From Dyadobacter sp. 676 (GTDB lineage Bacteria > Bacteroidota > Bacteroidia > Cytophagales > Spirosomataceae), in assembly GCF_040448675.1 (NCBI RefSeq), contig NZ_CP159289.1:5563001-5627000 (forward strand): a stretch of DNA of 64,000 bases. The letters run 5' to 3'. Below, piece after piece: positions 35,301-44,431 of the stretch. Made by a program: the position numbers and the translations under genes. The notes under the pieces are model-generated. The model was not told the DNA's origin. It searched no databases and worked only from the letters and a program-made list of their open reading frames with translations. The stretch's first letter is position 1; each line of letters begins with the position of its first letter.

Positions 35301-37353
35301 AACGGTCCACCTGTATATTTCCTCCAGCACTGTTGTTCACAGTTCCTTGATTAACAATACCAAAAGTCCCGGCGCTGCTTTGTGAACCTATTTGAAGCGT
35401 TCCGACGTTTATCACCGTTCCAATGTTGTTCAAAGCCGCGGTAAAATTCAAGGGTTCCGCACCCGAGGCGAGCGATTCATAGGCCAAACTTCCAGAGAGA
35501 CTGAGACTAGCTTCTTTCTCAATGGTTAATGTAGCATCCTCCTCCACTTTCACCGCCAGTGCAACTGCAGTTGTGCCTGTTTTGATGACCGGTAAATTGG
35601 AAACATTCGGAATAATCACACCATTGGAGGCCGTGGGAATACTTTTGTCACGCCAGTTCTGACCGTTTGTCCAATCAGAAGAAACCGACCCGGTCCAGAT
35701 GTCCGTTTCATCAGCGACGACATTCAACCTTAGTTTAACAGGGTTTTGCGTATAAGACACTTCACAACTCGTATTGATACTGGATCGGACTTTGATGTCA
35801 TAATCGCCATCCGGGAGACCCGTAAAAATGGGTTCAGCAGACCACGAAGTTCCGTCATTCACACTATATTCCAGCTCGCCGGTACCTTGCGTGTTGATGG
35901 TAATGCTGCCGGTCGGTACTGTTTCGGTGGGCTGAACGACTGTCGGCTCAACAATGATGACTTTAATAATTCCCTCGGGGATCGTCAGTTGCCACGGGAC
36001 AACGCGTGTGCACCCGTACGCAGACTGAATTTTGATATAAAGTGTATGAACACCGGCGGCAATCGATTCAGCAGGTTCAAAAGCATTTGATTCTGCATCA
36101 TATGTTCCGGCAGAAGTAGTTGCCTCGGGATCTGTGAAAACCCCTTCCACATGAAAGCCTTTGGTATTTCCCAAAGTCAGCATGTTCACCGTGCCTCCGC
36201 AAGCCGGAATTGTTTTGCTGGTAATGATTATTCCTTTATTTTCTAGTGACCCGATTGTCTGACTATTAGCAGAAAATACCAGGATACCAGTGTTTTCCAG
36301 GCCGGTGGCGACTCGATGGGCCCTGTCCGACTGTATGTAAAGTAGTCCGGCATTGGAGAAAGTCTGGCTGTTATCCAGCGCTGAAAAAAGGGAAAGGTCC
36401 GCGCAGGGAAGATTAAAGAAGTCTCCCTGATTGCTAATTGCTTTCTCGAGGGAGCGGCCAGGAACACTGGTGCCGACAACCAACTTGCCCTTGTTTATGA
36501 AGTCGCCGGAAGTCGGTTGAAATATTCCGGTAACAGCGCGGTCAATGATGACAACGCCGCCCGCCTCATTGGTGAAATCCGCCGTGTTTTCAATTCCGGA
36601 GTCGCCCACGCTTTCCAGTGCGCCAATGCTAATCTTCCCTTCATTGATAAATGAACCCCGGAGCCCAGTCGCTGTATTCTCATAATTTACAATTCCTCTC
36701 AGGCTACTGCGGTTAATCTCAATATTTCCGGTTGGCTTGTTATTAAAAAGATGTTCATTCCAAATGCCGTGAAAGCGAACTAATAATTCCGCTCCAATGA
36801 AAATATCAGCTTCGTTGTTGAACGTGCCGGTCGCAGTGTTATAGATCCCCGTATCATCAATCGCGTCAATGTGGATTCTGGCGCCGGGCTTGTTGTCGAA
36901 CGTCCCTTGATTTACAATCGCATACTGGGGAATTGGAAATAACGCTGTGCCCAATTTAAGACCTCCTGCATTGACAACATGGCCCAAATTGTTCATTGCT
37001 GCCCTGAATGTGAACGTTGTCGTGAATTCATTGGACCCACTGACGATCAAAATTGCCGCTGGGCCAATTGTCAGGGTGGAATTGGGCTGCACAAGTACAG
37101 ATTTCGCATGCATCACAACGTTACCCTCGATTGCCGGCGCAGCTCCGGCATCGGTTATGATAACGTCAGCACTGGCGTCAGGCACCCCGTTCGACCAGTT
37201 TTGCACATCGTTCCAATCGGAACTGATACTTCCCTTCCAGGTTGTTTGGCCAAAAACATTACTCATTGCCAGCAACATGATCGACAAAAGCACAGGAAAA
37301 TGCCGCAATGCAGTTCTCCGACTGATTGCAAATGCAAGTATAATTTGTTTCAT
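32305..37353 (-). CDS. giant beta-helix repeat protein with T9SS sorting tail
   Basis: Exported protein of 1682 residues. The signal peptide ends ...MSNVFGQ. About 17 copies of a ~50-residue unit, each two ~25-residue coils (pattern G.I.IDRS...G..N..G.F.N...I.IG....VG..GI.N.A.F.N), lie in two blocks (about 150-300 and 670-1390), separated by sortilin/PKD-like and SprB-like segments. They should form a right-handed beta-helix. After them comes GYSPGKLTF, common at the end of passenger-type beta-helices, then a fibronectin-like domain and a type IX sorting tail ending ITKKLLLW-like (IVTKKLLLW). Likely a long surface or secreted adhesin; ligand unknown. Confidence 0.85.
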   Translation of the reverse strand: MKQIILAFAISRRTALRHFPVLLSIMLLAMSNVFGQTTWKGSISSDWNDVQNWSNGVPDASADVIITDAGAAPAIEGNVVMHAKSVLVQPNSTLTIGPAAILIVSGSNEFTTTFTFRAAMNNLGHVVNAGGLKLGTALFPIPQYAIVNQGTFDNKPGARIHIDAIDDTGIYNTATGTFNNEADIFIGAELLVRFHGIWNEHLFNNKPTGNIEINRSSLRGIVNYENTATGLRGSFINEGKISIGALESVGDSGIENTADFTNEAGGVVIIDRAVTGIFQPTSGDFINKGKLVVGTSVPGRSLEKAISNQGDFFNLPCADLSLFSALDNSQTFSNAGLLYIQSDRAHRVATGLENTGILVFSANSQTIGSLENKGIIITSKTIPACGGTVNMLTLGNTKGFHVEGVFTDPEATTSAGTYDAESNAFEPAESIAAGVHTLYIKIQSAYGCTRVVPWQLTIPEGIIKVIIVEPTVVQPTETVPTGSITINTQGTGELEYSVNDGTSWSAEPIFTGLPDGDYDIKVRSSINTSCEVSYTQNPVKLRLNVVADETDIWTGSVSSDWTNGQNWRDKSIPTASNGVIIPNVSNLPVIKTGTTAVALAVKVEEDATLTIEKEASLSLSGSLAYESLASGAEPLNFTAALNNIGTVINVGTLQIGSQSSAGTFGIVNQGTVNNSAGGNIQVDRSEDTGIFNAAGILTNAANITIGSLGNVGNHGIWNDATFSNEGDGHIKIDRSTLRAIKNNADSLKSVNATFNNSAAITIGDNFSAGVTGIENLANFNNFGSGEIRMQRSTGSGFYNAAGNFVNDAIISIGTTGAGSNGIANWGNLANNGSGSIYIDQSGNFGLFNAAGILDNKGKINVGEATSGGATGIENHAVFKNAPGAEIQIDHTLAAGIHHLTGSFTNDGTIVMGRTGGTGTNGLWTETDFTNTATGKIYIDGTKAYGGSSLNHIDGVFDNSGEIRLGMNGTSGKTSIFVDGNATLNNNTGALLTADRSSTASAEVKGFLNNAGRLQLGSVAYVGNYGLYISGTVSNNPGADGLRGEIQISNTGVCALYITNTLINNADLKIGATASVGTCGMENQGMVRNNASGHISIDRSTVVGLTHAKGIFENAGALSIGANHAVGPSGFINQATFQNLAGGTVGIDRTFRMALRNDGAFSNAGNITIGALTSVGATGLETNSVFNNSVGGHIRIDNATDIALSNPAGTFTNEADITIGAATAVGRYGLVNRAAFNNNAGHIRIDRSSDTGLYESGGTFTNKAKITIGAFENVGVHGIFNEAAFLNMGEGDIRIDRTSLAGLRNFNGNFTNGANITIGTNAGVGTYGIRNQATFTNNAGGNIKVDNAAEGIFVEGNTFANEGSIIIGGVNAVGTLLSRQGSGNFSNNTGGNFKATGQIAAAGFTNAGGTLSPGYSPGKLTFNESTDFSNSIMDIEINGAGIAGVNYDQIEVLGTATLGGTLKVTVNYSPVDGDEIEILKASAISGQFSSVSGGKLWRIEYSDNAVKLVYDSSLPVNLVEFRARATGSTIQLSWRTASETDNAGFHIERSSNGISWQDIGFVAGNGTVATTHDYHFQDINPIPGLNYYRLRQIDFDGKTEHSSIQAIKFEGQDYELIVWADEARQAHIETEHKIERVTVFDLAGRIVCASKLKTLDLSHVNGGLLLVRIQTSNRIVTKKLLLW
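33190..36900 (-). repeat. tandem ~150-bp repeats encoding beta-helix coils
   Basis: Degenerate tandem repeats of about 150 bp within the giant gene, most regular at 33190-35350. They are detectable at protein level (IDRS ... ITIG ... VG..GI.N) but diverged at DNA level, so they are an old duplication series, not a CRISPR or satellite. Confidence 0.75.
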
Positions 37354-37408
37354 TCTTTCTGATCTTGGTTATTCCACAGCATACCGCGCCACATCTTTTA
37401 CGCTGAAT

Positions 37409-37424
37409 TTGTTGAGCTCAACAA
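37409..37424. promoter_or_regulatory. 16-bp perfect palindrome upstream of the beta-helix gene
   Basis: TTGTTGAGCTCAACAA is a perfect palindrome centred 63 bases before the start of the giant repeat gene. Its size and symmetry suit a dimeric transcription factor. The rest of the 258-base intergenic region (37354-37611) shows no other element. Confidence 0.45.
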
Positions 37425-37611
37425 TTTGAGCCTGAGGCCGCATGAGCGGTGGAATGGACTGGATCACCTGCTCTCTTCATCCATTCATGAAACTGGATCG
37501 GGCCTTGTGTTGTGTCAGCGTGAAAATCAGGGGCAGGGTCATTCAATCGGAGGCTCATGCGATTGTATATTAATGGTTTACGGATCGATATAAATATATA
37601 TTAGCCATCAC

Positions 37612-37809
37612 TCACAGAAGCACATAGCGCTTTTTGCAAGTTTCACATTCGTAATCCCCGGCTTTGACGGTGCCCAGGGAAAGGATTCTGGCAAGCTGGC
37701 TGGTGACTGATTTTTTTGGAGAAATAGCCAGGTTTCCGCCGCACACGGTGCAGCGAATTCCCAGGATGGTTCTTTTTACAATAATTTTGTCCAGATCTAT
37801 CAGCGCCAT
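37612..37809 (-). CDS. small zinc-ribbon-like protein
   Basis: A 65-residue cytosolic protein with two CxxC pairs, Cys20/Cys23 (CTVCGG) and Cys55/Cys58 (CETCKK), separated by 31 residues, the layout of a small zinc ribbon. No further domain. Function is unknown; such proteins may bind nucleic acid or a partner protein. It lies downstream of the kinase/LytTR operon but appears to have its own promoter. Confidence 0.6.
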   Translation of the reverse strand: MALIDLDKIIVKRTILGIRCTVCGGNLAISPKKSVTSQLARILSLGTVKAGDYECETCKKRYVLL

Positions 37810-37817
37810 AGCAGCAC

Positions 37818-37849
37818 CAAAGGTGGTTATGGCTGATTATTCGGTCAAA
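37818..37849 (-). promoter_or_regulatory. candidate promoter of the zinc-ribbon gene, possibly leaderless
   Basis: On the minus strand CACCTTTG (37818-37825) is one base from the TAnnTTTG consensus and TTTG (37846-37849) lies 20 bases upstream, the proper spacing. The predicted transcript start falls almost on the ATG at 37809, so the mRNA may lack a leader. Confidence 0.4.
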
Positions 37850-37905
37850 AAAAGGGATGAACGCGGCAGGTTCGGGATGGAATGCAGGGAGTTTGGGAAG
37901 CGGGT

Positions 37906-38646
37906 TCAGGCGTGTTTGATGCCTAGCGAACTGAAAAGTTCGTCCCGGTAAGATTTTCCAATGGGCAGTTTGACGCCTTGCATGGAAATTTCGTTTGGAA
38001 AAATATCTTCGATGAGGTTCACGTTGACTGAAAAGCGCCGGTGAATTCGGGCGAATGCCGCCGGGTCGAGCTGCTGGACAAAATCGTTGATCGTTGAGCG
38101 CACCATGACCTTTTTTTGCGAGGTCAAATGCAAAAGCACATAATTGGCTTCGCTTTCCAGGTAAAGCAATTCATCAAAAAATATCTTTCTGAAAACATAG
38201 CCGTCCTTTACAAACATGAAGTTTTTCGGCGGATTGAAGGTGGTCTTGACCGGTTTCACTTCGGCAAGGTTTCCGGTAAAGTTGTTAAAGGTAATTTCGA
38301 TGGCGGCAAAAAGTTCTTCTTTCGCAAATGGCTTGACAATATATGCATGCGGTTTGACCTTTTTGGCGCGCTCGATCGTCTCAACGTCACTGTTCGCAGT
38401 CAGGAAAATAAAAGGGAGCTTATAGGTTTCGTTAAGCTTTTCGGCGACATCGAAACCGTCTTTCCGGCCTGCCAGCCGAATATCAAGCAGCACCAGATCA
38501 GGTTTTTCATTTTCCAGCATGTCAATTGCCTCGGTGTAATTGATTGCCGGACCACAAGGTGCATATCCCAGCTCTTCGAGCGTATTAACAATCGTGCGGG
38601 CGATGACAAGCTCGTCTTCTACCACGCCTATTTTCAGAACACCCAT
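37906..38646 (-). CDS. LytTR-family response regulator
   Basis: Response regulator of 246 residues from the ATG at 38646, chosen because MGVLKIGVVEDE is the normal receiver start; the frame stays open further upstream. The receiver has E10-D11-E12, phospho-acceptor Asp55 in LVLLDIRL and the switch Lys in YIVKPF. The C-terminal half is a LytTR DNA-binding domain (about 145-240: ELLYLESEANYVLLHL, FARIHRRFSVNVNLI). The gene starts 4 bases after the stop of the sensor kinase, forming a LytS/LytR-like pair. Confidence 0.93.
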   Translation of the reverse strand: MGVLKIGVVEDELVIARTIVNTLEELGYAPCGPAINYTEAIDMLENEKPDLVLLDIRLAGRKDGFDVAEKLNETYKLPFIFLTANSDVETIERAKKVKPHAYIVKPFAKEELFAAIEITFNNFTGNLAEVKPVKTTFNPPKNFMFVKDGYVFRKIFFDELLYLESEANYVLLHLTSQKKVMVRSTINDFVQQLDPAAFARIHRRFSVNVNLIEDIFPNEISMQGVKLPIGKSYRDELFSSLGIKHA

Positions 38647-38650
38647 GGTC

Positions 38651-41600
38651 TTAATCTTGATTTTTTCGAACGTCGCGAGTCGTAAAATTAATAGTAAATT
38701 TAGCACCACCGTCGGTTACATACTGAACTTTGCCTCCGATTTGCCTGCTAAGATCATTGATCAGCTGTAACCCCAGCGTCGATACTTTATCAAAGTTCAG
38801 ATTTTCAGGCAGACCGGGCCCATTATCCACGTAATCCAGCTGATATTCGCCTTCCCCCCTCTGTCTGATTTTCAATTCGACAACTCCGGGTCGCGTCTCG
38901 GCAAATGCATACTTGAATGAGTTGGTCAGCAATTCGTTCAATATCAGACCAAGAGGAACGGCAGAGTCGATATCCAGGTGTACTTCCGGCACGTTAATGG
39001 TGACATCAACCTTTTTTTATACTGAAAAACGCTTTGTACCTGCTTGCACAGGTCCTCGATAAACCTTTTCAGCTCAATGGTGCTCAGGTCTTCAAACTGA
39101 TAAAGGTTTTGGTGGATCAATGCAATGCTGCGGACGCGGTTGCGGCCTTCCTGCAAAGCCTCGCGGGCCGTTTCATCTGTTAAAGTTTTGCTTTGCAGTT
39201 CGAGTAATCCCGAGATAACCTGCAAATTATTTTTTACGCGGTGATGGATCTCTTTCATAAGCACATCCTTTTCCAATAGTAAAGCCGATTGCTCCGAAAG
39301 CGACTGCCTTAATTGTGCCGTCCGCTCGTTGACAATTTGCTCCAAATGCCTTTTTTCGTGGGCTAATTGCTTTAACCTGAGACGAATAATTAAATAAATA
39401 CTCAGCGTGAATAACGTCAATGCGATCAGTATGAACCACCATTGGAGATAGACAGGTTTCAGGACCGCAAGCGGAATGTTCAGCTCGCGCTTATTCCATG
39501 CACCTTCCCTGTTTTGGGCTCTTATGCGCAGCGCAAAGTCTCCATAAGGCAATCCGCTGATCCGGACCGAGTTTTCGTTGATATAATTCCAGTCAGTGTC
39601 CAGTCCTTCAATTTTATAGGCATACCGGCGTTCTTCGTTTTTGGTAAAATCCAGCAATTGGAAGTCCAGCGTAAAAAACTTATCGTCGGGTTTTAATACT
39701 ATTTTTCCTTCGCTCAGCAAGACGTTGGTTTTATTAACCAGCTTGCTTTGCGACCCTACGAACTGATTGAAAGCAATGATCTGCAAAGGAACTTCCAGCC
39801 TGGAACTGTCGGTACGAAATTCACGCGGATCAAACGCATTCACGCCGTTTAAACCGCCAAAAAACAACCTGCCGTCGCTGGCCTTGAACGAGGATGTGCG
39901 GTTAAATTCGTTGTGGGAAATGCCATCGACGGTCGTGTAAGTATTGACCGAAAGGTTTTTCCGATTGAAACGGATTAGCCCATAATCGGAACTGATCCAA
40001 AGGTTGTCGAATGCATCTGGCTCAATTCTGTACAAAACATCGGAAGGAAAACCGGCGGTAATATTGAACTGTTTTGATTGATTCGTTTTAGGATTCCAAC
40101 GATAAAGCCCCTCGCCATTCGTAGCAAGCCAGAAAATGTCGTCGGGGTCCTGATAGGCGTCCAACAGGCTCAGCCCGCTCAGAAAACCCGATTGCCGTTT
40201 CTCCATTGACAAGTTGTGGAAACCTTTTCTGGCATCCCCGGGAGCATTGATCAGTTTATATAACCCATTTTCGGCGACAGCCCACAAAATCCCCGTTTTA
40301 TCGGTAAAAAATCTGTAAACGAATTTCGCCTCGGCACTTGCTTTCGTAACCGGGACGGAATCGAACTTGTTGGTTTTTGAGTTAAAAACCGAGAAACCAT
40401 TCGTCCTGCCTAACAGCAAAAGGCTATCATTGAGCGAATGCATCGACCAGATCTCGGAGCCCAGGCTTTTGGCGAAAGTGACGACCTTATTTTGGGCATC
40501 GTCATATCGCGAGAGCGCATAACCTCCGCTGTACAATGCCGACTGGTGTTTGATGAGCGCATAGTTAATGAACTGATTCCTGACGGCTTGCATTTTATCT
40601 CCGCTTTGCGAAAAAGTATGCGCCCAAATGTTGGCGGCGACCTTCCCGGTCTGGTCTGCATAGATGCCGCGGGCCTGGCTGTTGGGTTCAATCGATTGCT
40701 GGCTGGTTGAAAAGTAAGGCTGGAACCTATTCTTTTTGAGCGTCAGCTGAAATACACCGAGTGAAGTGCAAAGCCAAAGGTTCCCCAATGCATCGGGAAA
40801 GAGTTGGTAGATAAACAGGTTCTCAAAACCTTTCAGCTCCGAATGATCGATGACTTTCAAGAAGGCGCTTTTGTTCCATAAGTAAAGCGCATCGGTAGGA
40901 ATGTAGAATGCAGCCCCGCCACTGCCGGTTGCAGCATAAACCTGGAACCAATAACGGTTCTTTACCGGTGCAAGATTGTATCGGGCGGGGTCCTTTACCA
41001 ATGTAAGTTTTCCATTTGAGCCCAGCTTACCCACAGCGAATTGATCGGTGTTGCCGGCTGTGTTATAGGTGATTAAGAGCTCATTGTAATTTGTAAAACC
41101 AATGGGCAAGGAGCGTAACACATCATGCTGTTGAAATGCAATCACCGTGTCAGGGGTGACCAGGAACTGTTTTTCCTGATTGTTCAATTTCAACAGGGCT
41201 TTCCCTTCCATGAACGCACAATGGGGGCCGGTTGCCCGATAGTCAATTGGAGCATTTTTGTCCCAATCCTTCATCTCGAAACGGAGCCGGAACCCCTTTT
41301 TGCTTGAATAGCGCCAATAACGAAACGGAAAAGCGGTCAGGAAGCTAACCTCCCCCGTGCCGTCGTTCGCGACCGAATACACGTCGCGCTCTTTGAAAGG
41401 CAGGTCCGGAAATGCAGCTGTCAATGTTTTAACCTCTTGCGTCGTCGCGTCGATCACATCCACTTTTCCGTTCGTCATCAGTTGAAAACCAGTGCTGCCG
41501 TATTGGACAAAAAGGCGGTTGGCATCGTCCCTTGCCAACTGAACCACCTTGTTCTCCTGCAACTTATTGCGCTGCCGGGTAAATAGTAAGGAATTTCGGC

Positions 41601-41859
41601 CGTCGTAGCGATTTAACCCGTTGCGTGTTCCAAACCAAAGGAACCCGGCGGTGTCCTGAACCCCGCAGAAAACTTCGTGCGAAGCCAGCCCATGTTCAAT
41701 GGATAGCAGCCGTTTGGTGACGGTAAATTCCGACTTATTTTGAGCCGAATCACTTTGCGCACGCAGAACATGCACATTAAAAATCAACACCGGAACCCAA
41801 AGGCTGACCAGAAGGGATAGCAATCCCTTTTGCCTAGATATAAAAGCCGTTTTGGGCAT
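38651..41859 (-). pseudogene. HisKA_2 propeller sensor histidine kinase, interrupted by one frameshift
   Basis: Reads as two overlapping frames, 41859-38944 and 38992-38651. Order: signal peptide, two-component propeller repeats, Y_Y_Y domain, membrane segment (about 805-825), then HisKA_2 with EIHHRVKNNLQVISGLL (His about 872). The frame is lost at a run of seven A (39012-39018, read as T on plus). One extra A would continue as QYKKKVDVTINVPEVHLD into a complete HATPase domain (NELLTNSFKYAF, DNGPGLP, LGLQLINDL). It is the first gene of an operon with the LytTR regulator. Either a sequence error, slippage at the A-run, or a recent mutation. Confidence 0.8.
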
Positions 41860-42064
41860 TTCGGGAACGAGGAGTAGTTGTAGAAGTCAACATAAAAGTG
41901 TGTGGGGCTTTAATCATACTGTTTTTTACGGCCCGAACAATTTCCTCGAATTCTACCCACTTTGATTTCTGTTGAAAACGACGTGGATTTCGAACGGTTG
42001 AGAGCCTGATTATATCTGTTCATTTCTACTGAATATGAATCAGTCGGGTTGTTTGCCGGCAGGC

Positions 42065-42979
42065 CTAGTCGAACGAAGCCCGGAATTCTACCGGCGTCAT
42101 ATTGGTCTTGCTCTTAAATAGCCGGCTGAACGATTGTGGAAATTCAAACCCCAGCTGAAAACCGATCTCGCTCACTGTTAGCCGGGTTTGGGTGAGTAAA
42201 ACTTTGGCCCTTTCAATCACAAACCGGTGAATATGCTGCTGTGTGTTTTGTCCGGTGAGATTTTTGAGCAGATCGCTCAGGTAGCTGTCTGAAAAATTCA
42301 GTTCGCCGGCCAGGTAAGATACCGTCGGCAGGCCCTCGAACATGGGGCGGTCGCTCGCGAAATAGTCGGACAAGAGCTTTTCCAGGCGTACGAGCACGTC
42401 GCTCGTTGCGGGCTTGCGGGTAAGGAATTGCCTGCCGTAGAAACGTTGCCCGTAGCTCAGAAGCAGTTCCAGGTGCGCAATAATCACATTTTCGGAATAC
42501 GCGTCGACCCGCCCGCTGATTTCGTCGCGGAGCATCTTCATGACCGACAGCACCAGGCTTTCTTCCCGTTCCGACAGGTGAAGCGCCTCGTTGACAGCAT
42601 AGTCGAAAAAGCTGTATTCTTTCATGCGCCGACCGAGCGGATGACGCCTGATAAAATCGGGATGGAATACCACGCAACAACCGCTGGGCCTGTGGTCCCC
42701 GGAGATATTGCTGCTCACCTGGCCCGGTGCGGTGCAAAACATAATTCCTTCATCAAAATCGCAGAAACCCTGCCCGTAGCGCACTTTACCTGTCACATTT
42801 CTTTTGAGAGAAATACAATACATGTTTATCACGAGCATTTCGCTACCGGTATCGGCGCGCGCGTGGTCCATTTCGTCAAAATCGAATACGCTCACCAGGG
42901 GGTGCACCGGCCCGGGTAAACCAAGAACGCGGTGCTGCTCGGCAATCGAATGGATAATGTGTGGGGCCTGTTTCTTCAT
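42065..42979 (-). CDS. AraC-family transcriptional regulator
   Basis: Regulator of 304 residues, paralogous along its length to the AraC protein at 4343-5296 (shared GLP.PGHP/VHP start, DFDEGI, APGQV, and SYAVHEAL/DYAVNEAL). The C-terminal double helix-turn-helix reads YLAGELNFSDSYLSDLLKNL and VSEIGFQLGFEFPQSFSRLF. It starts 49 bases after the aldo-keto reductase stop, so the two probably form an operon and the regulator likely controls it. Confidence 0.92.
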   Translation of the reverse strand: MKKQAPHIIHSIAEQHRVLGLPGPVHPLVSVFDFDEMDHARADTGSEMLVINMYCISLKRNVTGKVRYGQGFCDFDEGIMFCTAPGQVSSNISGDHRPSGCCVVFHPDFIRRHPLGRRMKEYSFFDYAVNEALHLSEREESLVLSVMKMLRDEISGRVDAYSENVIIAHLELLLSYGQRFYGRQFLTRKPATSDVLVRLEKLLSDYFASDRPMFEGLPTVSYLAGELNFSDSYLSDLLKNLTGQNTQQHIHRFVIERAKVLLTQTRLTVSEIGFQLGFEFPQSFSRLFKSKTNMTPVEFRASFD

Positions 42980-43027
42980 TGTTTAAATATAAGCAACGTG
43001 CGGGACTTTGCCCAGCCCGCACGATGA

Positions 43028-44029
43028 CTACCGGTCTATTGCGTCCATACCAAATCGGTCGTAACGGTCGCCTGTGTCGGTTCCCAGCGGGATAATTGCT
43101 TCCAGCCGCGCCAGTTCGACCTGGCTGAGCACAATTTCAGTGGCGGCGATATTTTCTTCGAGGTATTTCCTGCGTTTCGTTCCAGGAATGGGCACGGCGC
43201 CTTTGGCAATCGTCCATGCCAGTGCCAGCTGCGACGAGGTTACCTGCTTCTGCCCGGCCATGCGCTGTATTTCCGCCAGTAAGTCCAGGTTTTTATAAAA
43301 CTGGTCGCCCTGAAAACGCGGGATACCACGCCTGAAATCGTCCGCGGCCAGATCGTCCGGGCTTTTCAGTTCGCCCGAAATAAATCCGCGACCCAATGGT
43401 GAATAGGCCACGAAGCCAACGCCCAGTTCTTCCAATGCTTGCATGATACCTGCTTCTTCGGGACCGCGTTCGAAAAGTGAATACTCGGTTTGCACAGCAG
43501 TGATCGGGTGGATCGCGTGGGCCCGCCTGACGGTTTCGGCCGAAACTTCCGACAATCCAATGTAACGCACTTTGCCTTCCTTCACCAGGTCCGACATAGC
43601 GGCCACTGTTTCCTCGATTGGCGTCCCGGCGTCCAGCCGATGCAGGTAGTATAGGTCAATGTAGTCGGTTCCCAGGTTTTGAAGCGAGCGCTCCGCAGCT
43701 TTTTTTACATAAGCCTTGTCTGCCCGGAATTTCCAGGTAATCTGTGCATTGTCATCGATTTCCCACCCGAACTTTGTCGCGATAAGGTAACTGCTGCGGC
43801 GGCCTTTCGTCGCCTTGGCAATGAGCTGTTCGTTGACCAGCGGCCCGTAAAGGTCGGCCGTATCGAGAAAATTTCCCCCGAGTTCGAGCGAGCGGTGTAT
43901 GGTGGCAATGGCTTCGGCTTCATCCGCTTTACCGTAAATATCCATATGGGCCATGCCCGTCATTCCCATACAGCCCAGTCCTATCGAAGGTACCACCAGG
44001 CCCTGGCTTCCCAATTTCACAAGTTTCAT
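43028..44029 (-). CDS. aldo/keto reductase
   Basis: NADPH-dependent aldo/keto reductase of 333 residues from the ATG at 44029 (MKLVKLGSQGLVVPSIGLG). The frame extends upstream only to a TTG, and that segment holds promoter elements. Catalytic tetrad residues are visible: Asp in FLDTADLYG, the Tyr of DLYG, Lys in YLIATKFG and His in DLYYLHRLD. The cofactor site near the C-terminus reads GAVPIPGTKRRKYLEEN. It resembles the AKR13/YakC group, which reduces aldehydes and ketones, including methylglyoxal. Operon with the following AraC regulator. Confidence 0.92.
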   Translation of the reverse strand: MKLVKLGSQGLVVPSIGLGCMGMTGMAHMDIYGKADEAEAIATIHRSLELGGNFLDTADLYGPLVNEQLIAKATKGRRSSYLIATKFGWEIDDNAQITWKFRADKAYVKKAAERSLQNLGTDYIDLYYLHRLDAGTPIEETVAAMSDLVKEGKVRYIGLSEVSAETVRRAHAIHPITAVQTEYSLFERGPEEAGIMQALEELGVGFVAYSPLGRGFISGELKSPDDLAADDFRRGIPRFQGDQFYKNLDLLAEIQRMAGQKQVTSSQLALAWTIAKGAVPIPGTKRRKYLEENIAATEIVLSQVELARLEAIIPLGTDTGDRYDRFGMDAIDR

Positions 44030-44058
44030 ACTTTGGTGTTCGTTTGTTTTAACCGGTA

Positions 44059-44130
44059 CAAAACTAGGGAAGCCCGGTCCGGCAGAATTAACAGTATCCG
44101 GGAGATTTGTATCCAAAATCAGGTTACAAA
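44059..44130 (-). promoter_or_regulatory. promoter and dyad operator of the aldo/keto reductase operon
   Basis: On the minus strand TAGTTTTG (44059-44066) is an exact minus-7 element about 30 bases before the ATG at 44029. Upstream, TTTGTATCC (44106-44114) and GGTTACAAA (44122-44130) form an inverted repeat with one mismatch and a 7-base spacer. The dyad edge lies 40 bases from the minus-7 box, nearly the same distance and half-site as the dyad at 9401-9422. Confidence 0.5.
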
Positions 44131-44358
44131 ATCCTGGTCACCCTGCTTTTATCCGGTCTCGGCCTCTATCAGGACCCGATCAGGCCGAGCCGATGCGACA
44201 CTTTCGTCGAGAAAATCGAAGCGTTTTTGTAAGACAGTTGTATAGGCAACATTTTGTATAGCATATCCAACAAAATCCATAGCAGTCGTGAAAGCAGCAT
44301 TTACATTTCGTTAACCTTCTTTTACAGGTCATTAACAGACGATAGGATAGAGACTTTT

Positions 44359-44366
44359 TAGCTTTG
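44359..44366 (+). promoter_or_regulatory. minus-7 element of the serine hydrolase gene
   Basis: TAGCTTTG matches TAnnTTTG, 65 bases before the start codon at 44432. A minus-33 TTG is not evident. The leader contains the short palindrome GGTGGCCACC. Confidence 0.4.
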
Positions 44367-44431
44367 CGGCCGACCGTAGTGGTGGCCACCGCAGTGGTTG
44401 AAACTTTGAAAACATTCTTACCAAAACATCC

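Noticed and set aside
33190..35350. regular repeats that might suggest a CRISPR array
   Set aside because: The period is about 150 bp, the copies are degenerate, and they keep an open frame encoding beta-helix coils; no short identical repeats with unique spacers.
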